DNA from: Phragmites australis
Taxonomy: Eukaryota > Streptophyta > Magnoliopsida > Poales > Poaceae
Direction of reading: 5' to 3'
Length of the DNA stretch: 64,000 nucleotides
Assembly (NCBI RefSeq): GCF_958298935.1
Contig: NC_084929.1
Coordinates: 3,472,001 to 3,536,000, forward strand
Below are positions 11,508 through 22,390 of the stretch, piece after piece; position 1 is the stretch's first letter, and each line of letters starts with the position of its first letter. The position numbers and the translations under genes were made by a program. The notes under the pieces are model-generated. The model did not search any database. It had not been told where the DNA came from and saw only the letters and a list, made by a program, of their open reading frames with translations.

Positions 11508-12287
11508 TGTCGGTGGATGAACACCACAAGCGGGGATCCTGAGGGACCCCCTTTGAGATTCGGCCGGGGGGCTGATTCTGGATCTACCTCGTATGTGGGG
11601 TTAATGCGAATGTATGGGACTTAGGTGGGACGAATGATCGTCGGCTAGTAGGAGTAAATGCACAAGGGATTTAGACAGGTTCGGGCCGCACAGAGGTGTA
11701 ATACCCTACTCCTGTGTGTTTGGTGTTATTAATGCTCTTGGAATGTCTTTCTCTGGATCTCTGTGTTACAAGGTTTTTTGGTCTATCTATCAAGTCTTGA
11801 GCTTCGGTCTTTAAGTGCCGGTCTCTCTGAACTTGTGTGTAGGTGAGCTTCGATTAGCCTCGTCTGTCTGAACTTCACTTAGCCCTCCTTTTCTACGAAG
11901 TGCTCCCCCCTTTTATCCTACCGGGGGGGGAGGCTCAGCGTGCCCAGAACATGGGCACAAGTTCCCATAAACCATAAATGGAAAATAACCATTATGGGTC
12001 TACAGTTTGATGTTACAGGGGTTGGAAATGCGCCCCTCGGTCGGTCCCGTCGGTCTCTACGCTCCAACTTTAGCAGGTGTAGGAGGGCCCACCAGCCAGC
12101 CACTGAGTATCCCCGCATGCCCGTCCAGTTAGAGTAGATCTGACACGGTTTAACGCAACAGGGCGACAGGCGATGCGCCTCAAGCCCGTCGACGATATCT
12201 TCAAGCCGTCTTCCTTTATGGGCCCCGCGGGGGGACGTGCGATAGGACCCGTCGCATTAAATATTCCCACGCCTTCCTGCCAGGTCA
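11508..12287 (-). repeat. 5' LTR of element A, truncated
   Basis: From TGTCGGTGGATGAACACC it follows 58 to about 835 closely, then stops at a 33-bp tandem duplication. About 490 bp of U3, including the 79-bp repeats, are missing, so the promoter part of the upstream LTR is lost. Confidence 0.85.
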
Positions 12288-12312
12288 TTAAATATTCCCA
12301 CGCCTTCCCGTC
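12253..12312. repeat. Short tandem duplication at the LTR A break
   Basis: ATTAAATATTCCCACGCCTT occurs twice about 33 bp apart, at 12256 and 12289, right where homology with the other LTR ends. It marks the rearrangement junction. Confidence 0.75.
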
Positions 12313-12614
12313 GCTAAGCTGGTCTGGTCGCACCTGCTGGCCATTGGGCTCGAGGATAAGGCACCCATCGGATTGGATCGTCTAGCTCTCTCACGACTTG
12401 AACGCGACCTGGGAAGCGGTGAGGGCAGTCGGCGGAGGCGAGTGCGGTTGGTGGCGCCGACACAGACACGACCAGTAGGAAGACTCAGGTGCGCGTGCAA
12501 TGCATACCCATAGGTTTGCTTGTTCTAGTTTTTTATCTGATTTTTTTCCTTTTTGTGATCCCATAGGGTTGTTGAATGACCTAGGGTTTCAATCGATTTA
12601 GGGGAGGGGAAGTC
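12288..12614. other. Intergenic stretch, no gene seen
   Basis: GC-rich at first, then AT-rich from about 12500. No ORF, repeat or RNA gene is recognised. It may hold the promoter and 5' UTR of the fragment that starts at 12615. Confidence 0.5.
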
Positions 12615-13395
12615 ATGGTACCTCATGAGTGCTCATCATGGTAAGTCCTTCTGCTATTTCCCCTTTGCTCATTTACTTTGATGCGGATCAGGGCCATGGC
12701 ACAGTTGGGCGAATGTGGAGTTAGCTCGAACCCTAACTCTCAATTTCTTTTACTTTCATTGTTTATGTGGTAGGGTTGATCCTGAGACGGCATTTAGAAT
12801 ATGCATTAGAGTGCATCGGTATGTGGCAAAACTAGATGATGGCAAAAATCTAGATATGACTGATCATGAGTTTGAGTGGTGGGTTGGAGGGCTAGTTGTG
12901 CTAGATAAGCTTCGTGAGGAATTAGCTACCAGGACCTTTTGGGGCCCGAGCCAAGAGCCTGTTTGGTACTCTACAGAGCTGTTAACTGGTGAATTTGTGA
13001 AAATCAATCACAACCTAGATCTCCTTACTCTATTCACTGATAGGTATAATCTACATTGGTTGTTTCTGTATGTGGAAATAGAAGACAAGGCAGGTTACAA
13101 GCTTGGTAAAAGGCTTTCAGTTAGTGATGGACCATCAACTTCAGCTGCGCATGATGGACCATCTACTTTTGCTCATGAGATTGCTAATGATGTCCCTGAT
13201 AATTCTGTTGGTGACACTCCACTGACTCTTGATGATGCGACTCCTGAAGAAGCAAACACTGAGAAGGAAGAGACACAAAGTGTTGTGGATTGGAGTAAGC
13301 TGATAATAGAGCTAGTAGATATTCCTGATGGAGATGCCCATCACTTTGTTGATGAGGATGTTGTATATGAGTGCTCATGTCTGTACTGTTTGTAG
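12615..13395 (+). pseudogene. Transposon-type N-terminal fragment (MULE-like?)
   Basis: Two exons fit: 12615-12640 (starts MVPHECSS) and 12774-13395. They are joined across a 133-nt intron (CATG|GTAAGT ... GTGGTAG|G), and the join keeps the frame. The product, about 215 residues, has a globular first half (FEWWVGGLVVLDKLREEL) and an acidic second half with two near repeats (DGPSTSAAH, DGPSTFAH). It ends WSKLIIELVDI...VDEDVVYE. This resembles the N-terminal part of plant Mutator-like transposases, from memory and not certain. No MULE catalytic domain follows. It may also be the start of a transposon-encoded gene of the same decayed block. Confidence 0.4.
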
Positions 13396-15004
13396 TCAAG
13401 CTGTTTAAACTATTGACTTTTGCCAGACTCAAAGAGCCACATTAAAACATTTATATTGTTCCTCGTATATTGCATTTTGTTTATAAATACAGATGAACAA
13501 ACACTTATATGAGTTCTTGCTTTTGACATATGGTACATTCGATGAAAATGCAGTGCCTGAAGCTGATGAGGCTTCCCAAGTGCAGTCGGACAGCGGTAGG
13601 CATATTGTGGTCTGGGACTGCTTGAAAGGAAAGTGAAAGGAAATCCACTTAAATCCATTTCAAATCCTTTGTTTCTACTAACAATTCCGTCCAATCATCA
13701 AAACATATCAGATCTAGAGAAGAGGAATGAGATGAGGAAGTGTCGTACCTTGAGAGGCAGAAGAGGAGAGTTCGATGATGCTCTAAAGAACTCAAGATGA
13801 CGATTTGGGGAGAAGGTGCCATAGGGGAGGAAGTTGCTAACACAATAGTGATCCAGGCCGTGGGGGCAGTGGCGAACCTCTAAGGCAGCGGCGATCTAGG
13901 GAGGAGGGCATGATAACGAGCCCCCTCGACGACAAGCAATCCTGGCAGCGGGCGGCGATAGCCGTGTCGATAGCTTAGCATCATAGTGAGTTAGCGAGTA
14001 GTGACTGGGTGAAACGACATTTCCGAACCAGTGCTAGCCCACGGGTTGAAACCAATTGGAACCAAAAAGTCAGAACCCAAAATTCCATTTTGCATACGTT
14101 TTGCTTTACGAAATTTCGTGCGCCAAAAAGCCACCCCACCAGAATGATATGCGAAATGTCTATTTTGTGCCTGCCTTCCCAAAATCTTTCCTGGACGTGC
14201 CACACCACACCAAGGGTGTTTTGGTAAACATCTGAGGGCAACCAGCAAAATATATCCCCAATCTTCCCCTCGCTGTTCCCTGCACTGTCCCCCATCTTCA
14301 CCTCGCCGCCATCCCCAATCCTCCCCTCGCCATTCCCTGTCCCATCCCCAATCTTTCTCTCACCGCCAAGCCCAATATTCCCCCTCGTCGTTCCCTGCCC
14401 CATCCCCTTCTCCCTCCCAACGATCATCGACGACCGATCCTTCTCCTAACGACCAGAGCGGAAGGTGCCACCAATTCAACGGAATTTGGCAGGTTGTAGG
14501 TTGATGAAAGACTGGGGCCGTTGGTTTTTGTTCTTGCTTTTTAATCTTGTTTGCTTGCTCGATTTGGCCGTTCACATGTTGAAGAATGTTGAATTCATAT
14601 GTTTGTAGCTTATTTGTTTGACCCATCAAAGAGGCTACCAGCCAGACAGCCCATTAGGCCAGAACCATTTCCAATTAGCATGTTCTATCTTAAATAATGT
14701 ATATCAATATTGTTGCTTACATTAGTTACTGTGTAAATCATTATTAACTGCAATTGTACCTTTCTCTCCTGAATACTAAAACAATGATGATTATGCATCT
14801 GGAATTCTTCATACTACTGAAATGCAAATAGAGCTTGGATGCACACACACAGTAGTGCTATATTAACTTGAAATTGTATTTAAAGCTTATTGCACACACA
14901 CATTACTGCTATATACTTGGATGATTACATTGAGTTGATTTGTTTCTACATGCATTTCAAACAAACAATCTTACACTTATTTGTTTTTTACGAATGTATA
15001 AAAG
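13396..15004. other. Non-coding stretch with C-rich degenerate repeats
   Basis: No coding region can be supported. At 14240-14410 a C-rich motif of the form CCATCCCCAATCTTCCCCTCGC recurs four or five times with variation. 14490-15004 is AT-rich with a T-rich end that serves as the acceptor (ATAAAAG|CTCC) of the next exon. It probably combines old transposon debris with introns of the flanking fragments. Confidence 0.5.
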
Positions 15005-15204
15005 CTCCACTTACCGAATATGACAAAACAAGAGCTCAAACTATGATTAGGAACAATCAAGTGTTGCAAAGACTTGGCGTCACTGCATTAGCATTAATAG
15101 TTAACAATACATTTCGAAAGAGCAAGGGTAGTGGTCCCGAAGATTCAGGATCTTTGTATGACCCTCAAGAGAACGAGGACTCTGAACAAGAGGAAGTAGA
15201 TAAG
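15005..15204 (+). pseudogene. Transposase_24 (Ptta/En/Spm-type) exon, upstream of element B
   Basis: The exon reads LTEYDKTRAQTMIRNNQVLQ and ends DSEQEEVDK at a splice donor AAG|GTATT. The composition, the RNN-x-Q-x-LG block and the acidic tail are typical of the plant transposase_24 family of CACTA-type elements. The donor is intact. Element B is inserted five bases into the following intron, and coding sequence resumes in phase at 27381. Confidence 0.7.
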
Positions 15205-15209
15205 GTATT

Positions 15210-15842
15210 TGTTGGGGATCATCCCCTGCCGTCCCCGTACCCGAGGGCAACTGCGAAGTTAGTTGGAGTTGGAGTCGCTACGAGGCAACCGTTGTGTCGG
15301 TGGAATCATCCACAACCGGTCCGATGGATGCGAAGATTGGTTTGCCCCGACTGCTGGACGAAGCTACAGTTCGCGCTCTAGGCCTTCGATAGGAGGTGGC
15401 GAAGACAGGGCTAGGACCAGGCCTTTGCCTAGAGGCTGCGAAGACAGGGCCAGGCCTTCGCCTGGTGGTGGCGAAGACAGGATCAGGGCTTCGCTTGGAG
15501 ATGGTGAAGGCAGCTCGTCGGAAGGCTGGACGGAGAGGGCTTCGACACCCTTCGGTTGAGAAATAGCTGGATAGTGGGCCCAACTGTCATGGGTACTGTT
15601 GTGATTATGGGACCATGCTTAATTGTACCATATTGCCCCCGGATATTCCGGGAATGTAGCAGGTTAGGGGGTAAAAAGTGTAAACCGGGTCCGTGATCGC
15701 GGGGGTATGGGCTATAAATAGAGCCACAGTGTAAACATGAACAGGACTCCAAGACTGTTCATTTTCCTGTACACGTCACATAAGGAGCCTTCGCCAGTTC
15801 TACCCCCGAAGGCCCATCTTGTCTGGGACTTCGATCCCAACA
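15210..15842 (+). repeat. 5' LTR of element B
   Basis: 633 bp, with ends TGTTGGGGATC and GATCCCAACA. It carries several GGCGAAGACAGG(G/A) repeats at about 15398-15485 and a TATA box at 15713. It is shorter than the 3' LTR (660 bp) because it has fewer of these small repeats. The open frames across it are repeat artefacts. Confidence 0.93.
15713..15720 (+). promoter_or_regulatory. TATA box of LTR B
   Basis: TATAAATA lies about 120 bp before the LTR end. The 3' LTR has the same box at 27119-27126. Transcription would start about 30 bp downstream. Confidence 0.65.
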
Positions 15843-15844
15843 GT

Positions 15845-15868
15845 TGGCGCCGCCCGGGGGATCGAACC
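15845..15868 (+). other. Primer-binding site of element B
   Basis: TGGCGCCGCCCGGGGGATC starts two bases after the LTR. It resembles the complement of the 3' end of plant tRNA-Asp (recalled, with a difference in the middle). First-strand DNA synthesis would start here. Confidence 0.65.
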
Positions 15869-15877
15869 CACGAAGGC

Positions 15878-17058
15878 ATGCCACCAAAAAAGAAAGCGAG
15901 GCCACTTGGAGGAGCGGAGGCGCTGCTAGAACTAACAGCCACAGTCGGACCTTCGGCCGATCGAACCGCCCTGGTGGTACCAGAATCAGGAAATGCCTCA
16001 ACCGGAGGGGCTTCGGCCGTACAACACCAGAATTGCAGAGCAAATGCCGATCATGGAACCGATAGATCGCATTCGCTTCGATGTTCCAGAAAAACAGGGC
16101 GACAGAGGGTGAAGCGAAGAATGGGAGGACCTAGACGACTTCGCCGAGTTGGAACATGGTGAAGAAACAAACGAAGAACGAAATGCTAGATTAGAAGCTG
16201 AGGAGTTGGAAAGACAGATTGCGCATAAAAAGCGCATGTTGGACGGCCTAGCAGCAACCCGGAAAGCTGCGGAGTACCGCCGTCAGGCGGAGGAAGCAAA
16301 AAAGACGTTGGAAAGGCTCCAAGAGGAAATCGACATACTTCAAACAGAAGGCATGTCTCGCTGACCAACCCCACCAAGAGATTACATACGGGCTTCGCAA
16401 AGTTCGGCGAAGATCTTCCACAGGAGACCCTGAATCACCCCTGGCAATGGACCTACAAAATCAGCCATGGTCGATAGGATTCAAGATGCCCAGGGTGGTC
16501 ATGTTCGATGGAGAGTCGGATTCGAAGGAATTTGTCATGAGCTTCGAGGCAGCCGTGGAGTCAGCTGGAGGTGACGGTGTAACTTTGGCGAAGGCCTTTG
16601 TTTTGGCAATCAAGGGAATAGCAAGGTCATGGTACTCCGCCCTGCCCCCGGGGTCCATACATTCCTGGGAGCAGCTGCGGGCTGCCCTACACAGCAACTT
16701 CCAAGGAAACCGAGCAGACAACATTACTGCAACTGACCTCTTCGCCCTGAAGCAACAACCGACAGAAACTTTGCAAAGCTACATGCGCCGATTCGTTCAC
16801 ATACGATGTCAGGCGAAGGGATTGAGCGAAGATACCATCATCGATGCTGCAATTCAGGGAATCAGAGGGGGCCTTTTGGCAGCGAAGCTCACTAGAAAAA
16901 GACCCGCAAGCGTTCAAGAGCTATTGAACAAGATGAAAGAATACTCAAGGTCTGAATTAGATCATCTACGAAGGAAAAACGAGTTTACTGCCTCAAGAGA
17001 AAAACATGCACCAAATAAGGAGACAGTTCCGGGCAATCCGAGAGACAGACCCCAGTGA
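15878..17058 (+). pseudogene. Gag of element B, frameshifted
   Basis: The ATG at 15878 starts MPPKKKARPLGG, 10 bases past the PBS. A coiled-coil stretch at 16149-16364 (EELERQIAHKKRMLDGL) lies in another frame, with a stop at 16362. The capsid domain at 16447-17058 is clear: FDGESDSKEFVMSFEAAVES, IKGIARSWYSALPPGSI and LQSYMRRFVHIRCQ. It forms the shell of the cytoplasmic particle. At least two frameshifts separate the parts. Confidence 0.8.
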
Positions 17059-17199
17059 CCAAGAAAACCCGAAGGTCCGGATTATCCACGGCAAAAAGAA
17101 ATCAACCAGATCAACCCTGGCCCGCCCGAAGCACTCCAAAGTTCGTGCGAAGCTTACAGTTTATCCAATAGAGGGGGCCGGACGGGCAGGGGAAGGGGC

Positions 17200-18165
17200 G
17201 GAGGTAGAGGAGGTCGACTTTCGCATGACCCGACAACCTTTTACTGTGAACTGCACGGTGAAGGAGCAGGCCACCGGACTAAACATTGTCCACAAGTCGT
17301 GGCCATGAAGCAAAGTTTAGCAAAGCCGACAGCAGATAACGAACGAGCGGTTCACCACACAACAGGCTTCGCAAGAGGCGAAGGTTGGCAGAACCACAAT
17401 CAAAGCATGATGTTTCCAAACCAATGGAATCAAGTTCCAGCACCACAATTCGCACCCGCACCACCAATCCAATTTGATCAAAACAGACAACTGAACATTC
17501 GGGGGGATCTGCCCCCGCCTCCGCCAAGGCCAGCAATCGAGCCACCACCAGAAAGTAGCAAATCAGTCAATACCATGACCAATGGGTACAATGTGGTGCT
17601 GGCTATCTTAGGGGGGTCCAACCAGCAAACAGAATCCAAAAGACAACGAAAAGAATACGTACGAAGGGTTAACCACGTCGGAGTAGGACCAACATACGTC
17701 AATTCAAGATGGTCTAACATTCCCATTACATTCTCTCAAGAGGACATGAGGGTATTAGATTATCCGCACACAGATGCCCTAGTCATTACTGCGAACATTT
17801 CGGGGAGCGAAGTACACAGGATATTGATCGATGAAGGAAGTTCTGCAGACATTATCTTCGCCGACGCCTTCGATAAGATGGGGCTGCGAAGGGATGACCT
17901 GAAACAAGCTGGGTCGCCGTTGCTGGGCTTCGGCGGAAGCGCAGTCAATGCCTTGGGGAATTTAACAATCCCAGTGTCATTCGGCGAACAGACAAATTTC
18001 CGCACAGAGGAAATCACCTTCGACGTGGTAGATATTAATTACCCATACAATGCGATATTTGGGAGGGGGTTCCTCAATAAATTCGGAGCAGTCCTGCACC
18101 ACGCTTATTTGTGCATGAAGATGCCTGGCCCAGAAGGAGTCATAAAGGTCCTGGGAGATCAGTGA
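17200..18165 (+). pseudogene. Nucleocapsid and protease of element B
   Basis: A zinc knuckle ([16 protein letters not shown]) at about 17240-17287 precedes an open frame to the TGA at 18163-18165. The protease motif is [16 protein letters not shown], with Glu after the catalytic Asp where Gly is usual. The second half, [17 protein letters not shown], is typical. A Pro-rich linker ([15 protein letters not shown]) joins the two. The stop separates protease from RT. Confidence 0.8.
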
Positions 18166-18390
18166 GTTGCTAGGCGAATCGAAGTAGGCATAGCCCCAGG
18201 GAGAAGAAATGTCCACAACGTCGAAGACCCTTCGACGGGGGCCGAAGCAGGGCAAAGCAGGAACATCGTAGAGAAATGCACGAAGGCTGCACCAGAAGGA
18301 CCTACTAGAGTAGTACTGCTGAATCATGAAGAAGATAAGAAGATTACAATAGGGGCAGAAGCCCCGGAAGAAGATCAGCAACAACTTATC

Positions 18391-20589
18391 ATGTTCCTTC
18401 GCACAAACAGCGACGTATTCGCATGGTCCCCTAGGGACCTGCAAGGAGTAAGTCGAAGCATCATTCAACACAAGTTAAATGTGGACCCCAGAGCGAAGCC
18501 AAGGAAACAGAAGCTTAGAAAGGCTTCAGGGGAAAGAGAGGAAGCAGCAAAAGTCGAAGTAGAAAAATTGCTTGATGCCGGAGTAATACGCGAAGTTATA
18601 CACTCGGAATGGCTAGCCAACCCAGTATTAGTAAGAAAAAGCAATGGAAAATGGAGAATGTGCATTGATTTCACAGACTTAAACAGAGCCTGCCCAAAAG
18701 ATGACTTTCCGTTACCTAGAATTGACCAGCTTATAGACTCCGCAGCCGGATGCAAGATGTTAAGTTTCCTCGATGCCTATGCTGGTTACCATCAAATATG
18801 GATGGCAAAGGAGGACGAAGAAAAAACAAGTTTCAGAACCTCATTCGGAACATACTGTTTCGTGAGAATGCCTTTTGGACTCCGCAATGCTGGCGCAACC
18901 TTTACAAGATTGGTGCAAGCTACGTTAAAGTCGCAGCTGGGACAAAATGTATTGGCCTATGTTGATGACATAGTAGTAAAAAGTACCAGGAAAAGCCAAC
19001 ACATCGAAGACCTATGGGAAACATTCGATAATCTGCGAAGTGCAGGTTTAAAATTAAACCCGGAGAAATGCGTCTTCGGGGTGCAATCAGGAAGACTTCT
19101 AGGGTTTCTAGTGTCAAAGAGAGGAATCAAAGCGGACCCTCAGAAGATACAAGCGCTCTTGGATATGAAACCGCCACATAACAGAAAGCAAACCCAACGC
19201 TTGACAGGAAGACTAGCAGCATTGAACAGGTTCATCGCAAGGTCCGCCGAGCGAAGTCTACCACTCTTCAAGGTGTTAAGGAGTTCTGAACCTTTCCAAT
19301 GGGGTGCCAAGCAGCAGGCTTCTTTCGATGAATTAAAAGTATACTTGACGAAGCTTACAGCATTAACCAGCCCGGATCCGGGAGCAGATTTACTGTTATA
19401 CATAGCAGCTTCGCCATCAGCAGTCAGCACTGTTCTCGTGCAGGAAAAAATCAAAGATACCAGACTGCTGCAAGCACCAGTCTATTACGTATCCGAAGTA
19501 CTAGCAGGACCGAAAAAGTCATACACCGAGCTAGAAAAAGTGGCGTACGCACTTGAAATGACATCCCGCAAGCTTCGCCACTATTTTACTTCTCACAAGA
19601 TCACAGTGCCAACTTCCCTACCCCTTCGAGACATGTTTGAAAACAAAGAGGCCATCGGAAGAATAGCGAAGTGGGCGACAGAGATAGTTCCTTTCATGAT
19701 TGTCTTCGCAGCACGAACATCATTAAAATCACAAGCATTGGCGGATTTTGTGGCAGAATGGACACCTTCAACTGAACCTTCGGATGACAAAACAGCAGAA
19801 CCAACCTGGACCGCATACTGTGATGGAGCTTGGGGAGCGGCAGGAGCAGGAGTCTCCGCGGTAATATTTTCACCATCGGGGGCGAAGCTGCGATACGCTG
19901 CAAGGTTGGAGTTCCGATCCATAAACAATACGGCGGAATACGAAGCTGTACTCCTGGCACTTCGCAAGGCGAAGGCTTTGGGAGTTCGAAGAATACTTGT
20001 CAAAACAGACTCGAAGGTTGTAGCAAGCCAGATTGAAAAAACATTCCAGGCAAAGGAACCAGAACTTGTCAAGTACAGGTCAGCAGTGCGAAAGATGGAA
20101 AAGTACTTCGTCGGATTCACGGTGAAGAGTGTATCAAGAAATGATAACAACGAAGCAGATGAGCTAGCGAAAGCAGCTTCGCAAAACATGCCCATGCCTC
20201 CAGATGTCTTCTATCAGAAACTAAGTAAACCGGCCTGCGATGACAATTCCAACCAGATACAACTAGTCGCATCGGTTGAAAGCGAAGACTGGCGTTTCCC
20301 GATAATGGCATATATGCGGGGTCAAAGGAGTATCGAAGATCACGTCGAAGAAAAGCGCATGGCTCAAAGAGTAAGAAATTACAAAATTATAGACGAAGAT
20401 CTGTACAAAGCAAGAGTTTGCGCACCATTTTTACGATGCATATCTCAGAAAGAAGGCCAACAACTGTTAAGAGAAATTCACAGCGGGCTGTGCGGTTCAC
20501 ATATCGGAACAAGGGCTTTGGTAGGAAAAGCATACAGGCAGGGCTTCTATTGGCCAATGACTGTAAGTGATGCAGACCAACTGGTATGA
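18391..20589 (+). CDS. RT, RNase H and integrase N-terminus of element B
   Basis: A 732-residue open frame. RT spans residues ~30-270: FTDLNRACPKDDFPLPR, FLDAYAGYHQIW, and catalytic AYVDDIVVKS near 190. The connection follows (VYYVSEVLAGPKKSYTE). RNase H lies at about 465-600: YCDGAWGAAGAGVS, NNTAEYEAVLLAL, VKTDSKVV and DNNEADELAKAA hold the four acidic residues. The integrase zinc-finger region begins near 680 (GLCGSHIGTRALVGKAYRQG). The frame ends at a TGA inside integrase. This is the best preserved pol part in the window. Confidence 0.9.
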   Translation: MFLRTNSDVFAWSPRDLQGVSRSIIQHKLNVDPRAKPRKQKLRKASGEREEAAKVEVEKLLDAGVIREVIHSEWLANPVLVRKSNGKWRMCIDFTDLNRACPKDDFPLPRIDQLIDSAAGCKMLSFLDAYAGYHQIWMAKEDEEKTSFRTSFGTYCFVRMPFGLRNAGATFTRLVQATLKSQLGQNVLAYVDDIVVKSTRKSQHIEDLWETFDNLRSAGLKLNPEKCVFGVQSGRLLGFLVSKRGIKADPQKIQALLDMKPPHNRKQTQRLTGRLAALNRFIARSAERSLPLFKVLRSSEPFQWGAKQQASFDELKVYLTKLTALTSPDPGADLLLYIAASPSAVSTVLVQEKIKDTRLLQAPVYYVSEVLAGPKKSYTELEKVAYALEMTSRKLRHYFTSHKITVPTSLPLRDMFENKEAIGRIAKWATEIVPFMIVFAARTSLKSQALADFVAEWTPSTEPSDDKTAEPTWTAYCDGAWGAAGAGVSAVIFSPSGAKLRYAARLEFRSINNTAEYEAVLLALRKAKALGVRRILVKTDSKVVASQIEKTFQAKEPELVKYRSAVRKMEKYFVGFTVKSVSRNDNNEADELAKAASQNMPMPPDVFYQKLSKPACDDNSNQIQLVASVESEDWRFPIMAYMRGQRSIEDHVEEKRMAQRVRNYKIIDEDLYKARVCAPFLRCISQKEGQQLLREIHSGLCGSHIGTRALVGKAYRQGFYWPMTVSDADQLV

Positions 20590-21493
20590 AGTTGCCAACA
20601 GTGCCAATTTTGGGCGAAGGGATCAAACAGATCGACAACAAAGATACAACTCATTCCGCCGATCTGGCCATTACGGCGATGGGGAATCGATATTGTCGGA
20701 CAACTGCCGCCATCCCCAGGAAATTTGCGCTACGCCGTGGTGGCGGTAGAGTACTTCTCAAAGTGGGTAGAAGCAATGCCACTCGTAAGCATAACGTCAA
20801 AAAATATACAAAAATTCCTATGGCAGAACATCGTGTGCCGCTTCGGGGTTCCGAGCGAAGTAACTGTGGACAACGGTACTCAGTTCGATAGCGCTGGATT
20901 TAGAGAATTCTGTAATAGCCTAGGCATAAAGTTAATGTTTGCATCAGTTTACCACCCGCAATCCAATGACGCAGTTGAGAGAGCAAATGGTATCATCTTC
21001 GCAGGAGTCGCGAAGCGTCTTCAAGGATTGCCGAAAGGAAAGTGGGTCGAAGAACTACCCAAGGTGTTATGGTCATTAAGAACAACGGTCGCAAGACCAA
21101 CAGGCTACACGCCGTTCCGCCTACTATTTGGCGAAGAGGCCATGACCCCCGAAGAATTCAAAGCTAAATCATTCAGAGCAATGTGATGAACTTTCGTCAA
21201 AAGATGCCCTCGAAGAAGTAAGATTGCAAGCCGCCAAAAACCTGGCTACTTACCAAGAAGAGACAAGAAAATGGAGAGACAAGAACGTATCTGAAAATGC
21301 CTTCGCACCAGGAGATTTGGTATTGCGAAGATTTGGTACGGCAACATCGTTTGGCAAGCTTCATAGCAAATGGGATGGCCCCTTCATAGTTAAAAGATCC
21401 TTGAGACCCGGTTCGTACCATCTGGCGAATATGGAAGGTGAAGAGCTTCCACACACCTGGAATGCAGACAACCTTCGCAAGTTCTATGCTTGA
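20590..21493 (+). pseudogene. Integrase core and C-terminus of element B
   Basis: After the TGA the integrase continues in other frames. The core at 20725-21186 has VTVDNGTQFDSAGF (Asp) and NDAVERANG (Glu) and ends at a TGA. The C-terminal part at 21224-21493 has AFAPGDLVLRRFG and WDGPFIVKRSLRPGSYHL (the GPF/Y module) and ends NLRKFYA. No chromodomain is present. At least two breaks disrupt it. Confidence 0.85.
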
Positions 21494-21862
21494 GAATCGG
21501 CAGCATAAGTCCGAGACTCCAATGTAATTTTTATTTTTTATTTTTTCTTTTTTCTAATTTTCGTAAAAATCCTTGTAATTATCATGTAAGGGTACTGCAC
21601 TCTTTTCCTCACAGGGGGACCCCTTCGCTAGGGGGTGAGGTTTTTAATGAGGCAGAAACCCATATGAACAAAGATAGTAGCCCCCAAAAATATTGCTTGT
21701 CTCGAGTAGCACTACCTTTCGTCGAAGTGCGTCACCTTAGAAGATTGGCGCACGAATCGATGACCATAACAAGGTGCAAAGTGTAGGCAGGAAAGCATAC
21801 ACTTACGACCTTCGCGGGATTATAAAAATCGCTACCAAACTTCGATAAAAGTCGGGGGCTAA
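21494..21862. other. 3' untranslated part of element B
   Basis: A T-rich stretch follows the pol stop, then a spacer that leads into the tandem array. No gene is seen. Confidence 0.5.
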
Positions 21863-22390
21863 ACGAAGTATCGCCAAGCCAAATGAAAGGCAGCGAGCTT
21901 CGATAAAAGTCGGGGGCTAAGAGTGCCTGCCCCCGCAACGAAGGAAAAAAGCAAACCTTCGCTTAAACGAAGTATCGCCAAGCCAAATGAAAGGCAGCGA
22001 GCTTCGATAAAAGTCAGGGGCTAAGAGTGCCTGCCCCTGCAACGAAGGAAAAAAGTAAACCTTCGCTCAAACGAAGTATCGCCAAGCCAAATGAAAGGCA
22101 GCGAGCTTCGATAAAAGTCGGGGGCTAAGAGTGCCTGCCCCCGCAATGAAGGAAAAAAGCAAACCTTCGCTCAAACGAAGTATCGCCAAGCCAAATGAAA
22201 GGCAGCGAGCTTCGCCAAAAGTCGGGGGCTCAGAGAGCCTACCCTAGCACCGAAGGAAAAAACAAACCTTCGCTCAAACGAAGTATCGTCAAGGCGATCT
22301 ATGGAAAGCGAACTTCGACGGAACTCGGGGGCTGAGAGTGCTTGCCCCCGCACCGAATGAATAAACAAACCTTCGACGAAATTTTCCCTA
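21863..22390. repeat. 104-bp tandem array in element B
   Basis: Units start with ACGAAGTATCG at 21863, 21967, 22071, 22175 and 22278, giving an exact 104-bp period (103 for the fourth). Each holds GTCGGGGGCTAAGAGTGCC. The last unit is more diverged. Such arrays between pol and the 3' LTR are known in Tat elements and can seed satellite DNA. It is not a CRISPR array: there are no unique spacers. Confidence 0.92.

Larger units (their letters stand above)
58..12287 (-). mobile_element. Tat-lineage Ty3/gypsy retrotransposon A, 5' LTR truncated
   Basis: Gag-pol reads on the minus strand in the order gag, protease, RT, RNase H, integrase, which is the Ty3/gypsy order. The left LTR (58-1329) is complete and bounded by TGTCGG...CCGACA. 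The right LTR (11508 to about 12287) matches only the first ~780 bases of the left one and then breaks off. The RNase H style, absence of a chromodomain and a long opposite-strand ORF between integrase and the 3' LTR place it in the Tat lineage (RIRE2-like). Gag-pol has several stops and frameshifts, so the copy is not autonomous. No target duplication can be checked because the right end is missing; the five bases before 58 are GCTGC. Confidence 0.9.

Noticed and set aside
15263..15583. Frames in LTR B (also 26571-26989)
   Set aside because: Present in both LTRs and made of short repeats; non-coding LTR.
15845..15868. tRNA gene
   Set aside because: It is only the complement of a tRNA 3' end beside an LTR, that is, a primer-binding site.
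21863..22390. CRISPR-like array
   Set aside because: Units are contiguous 104-bp repeats without unique spacers, inside a plant retrotransposon.
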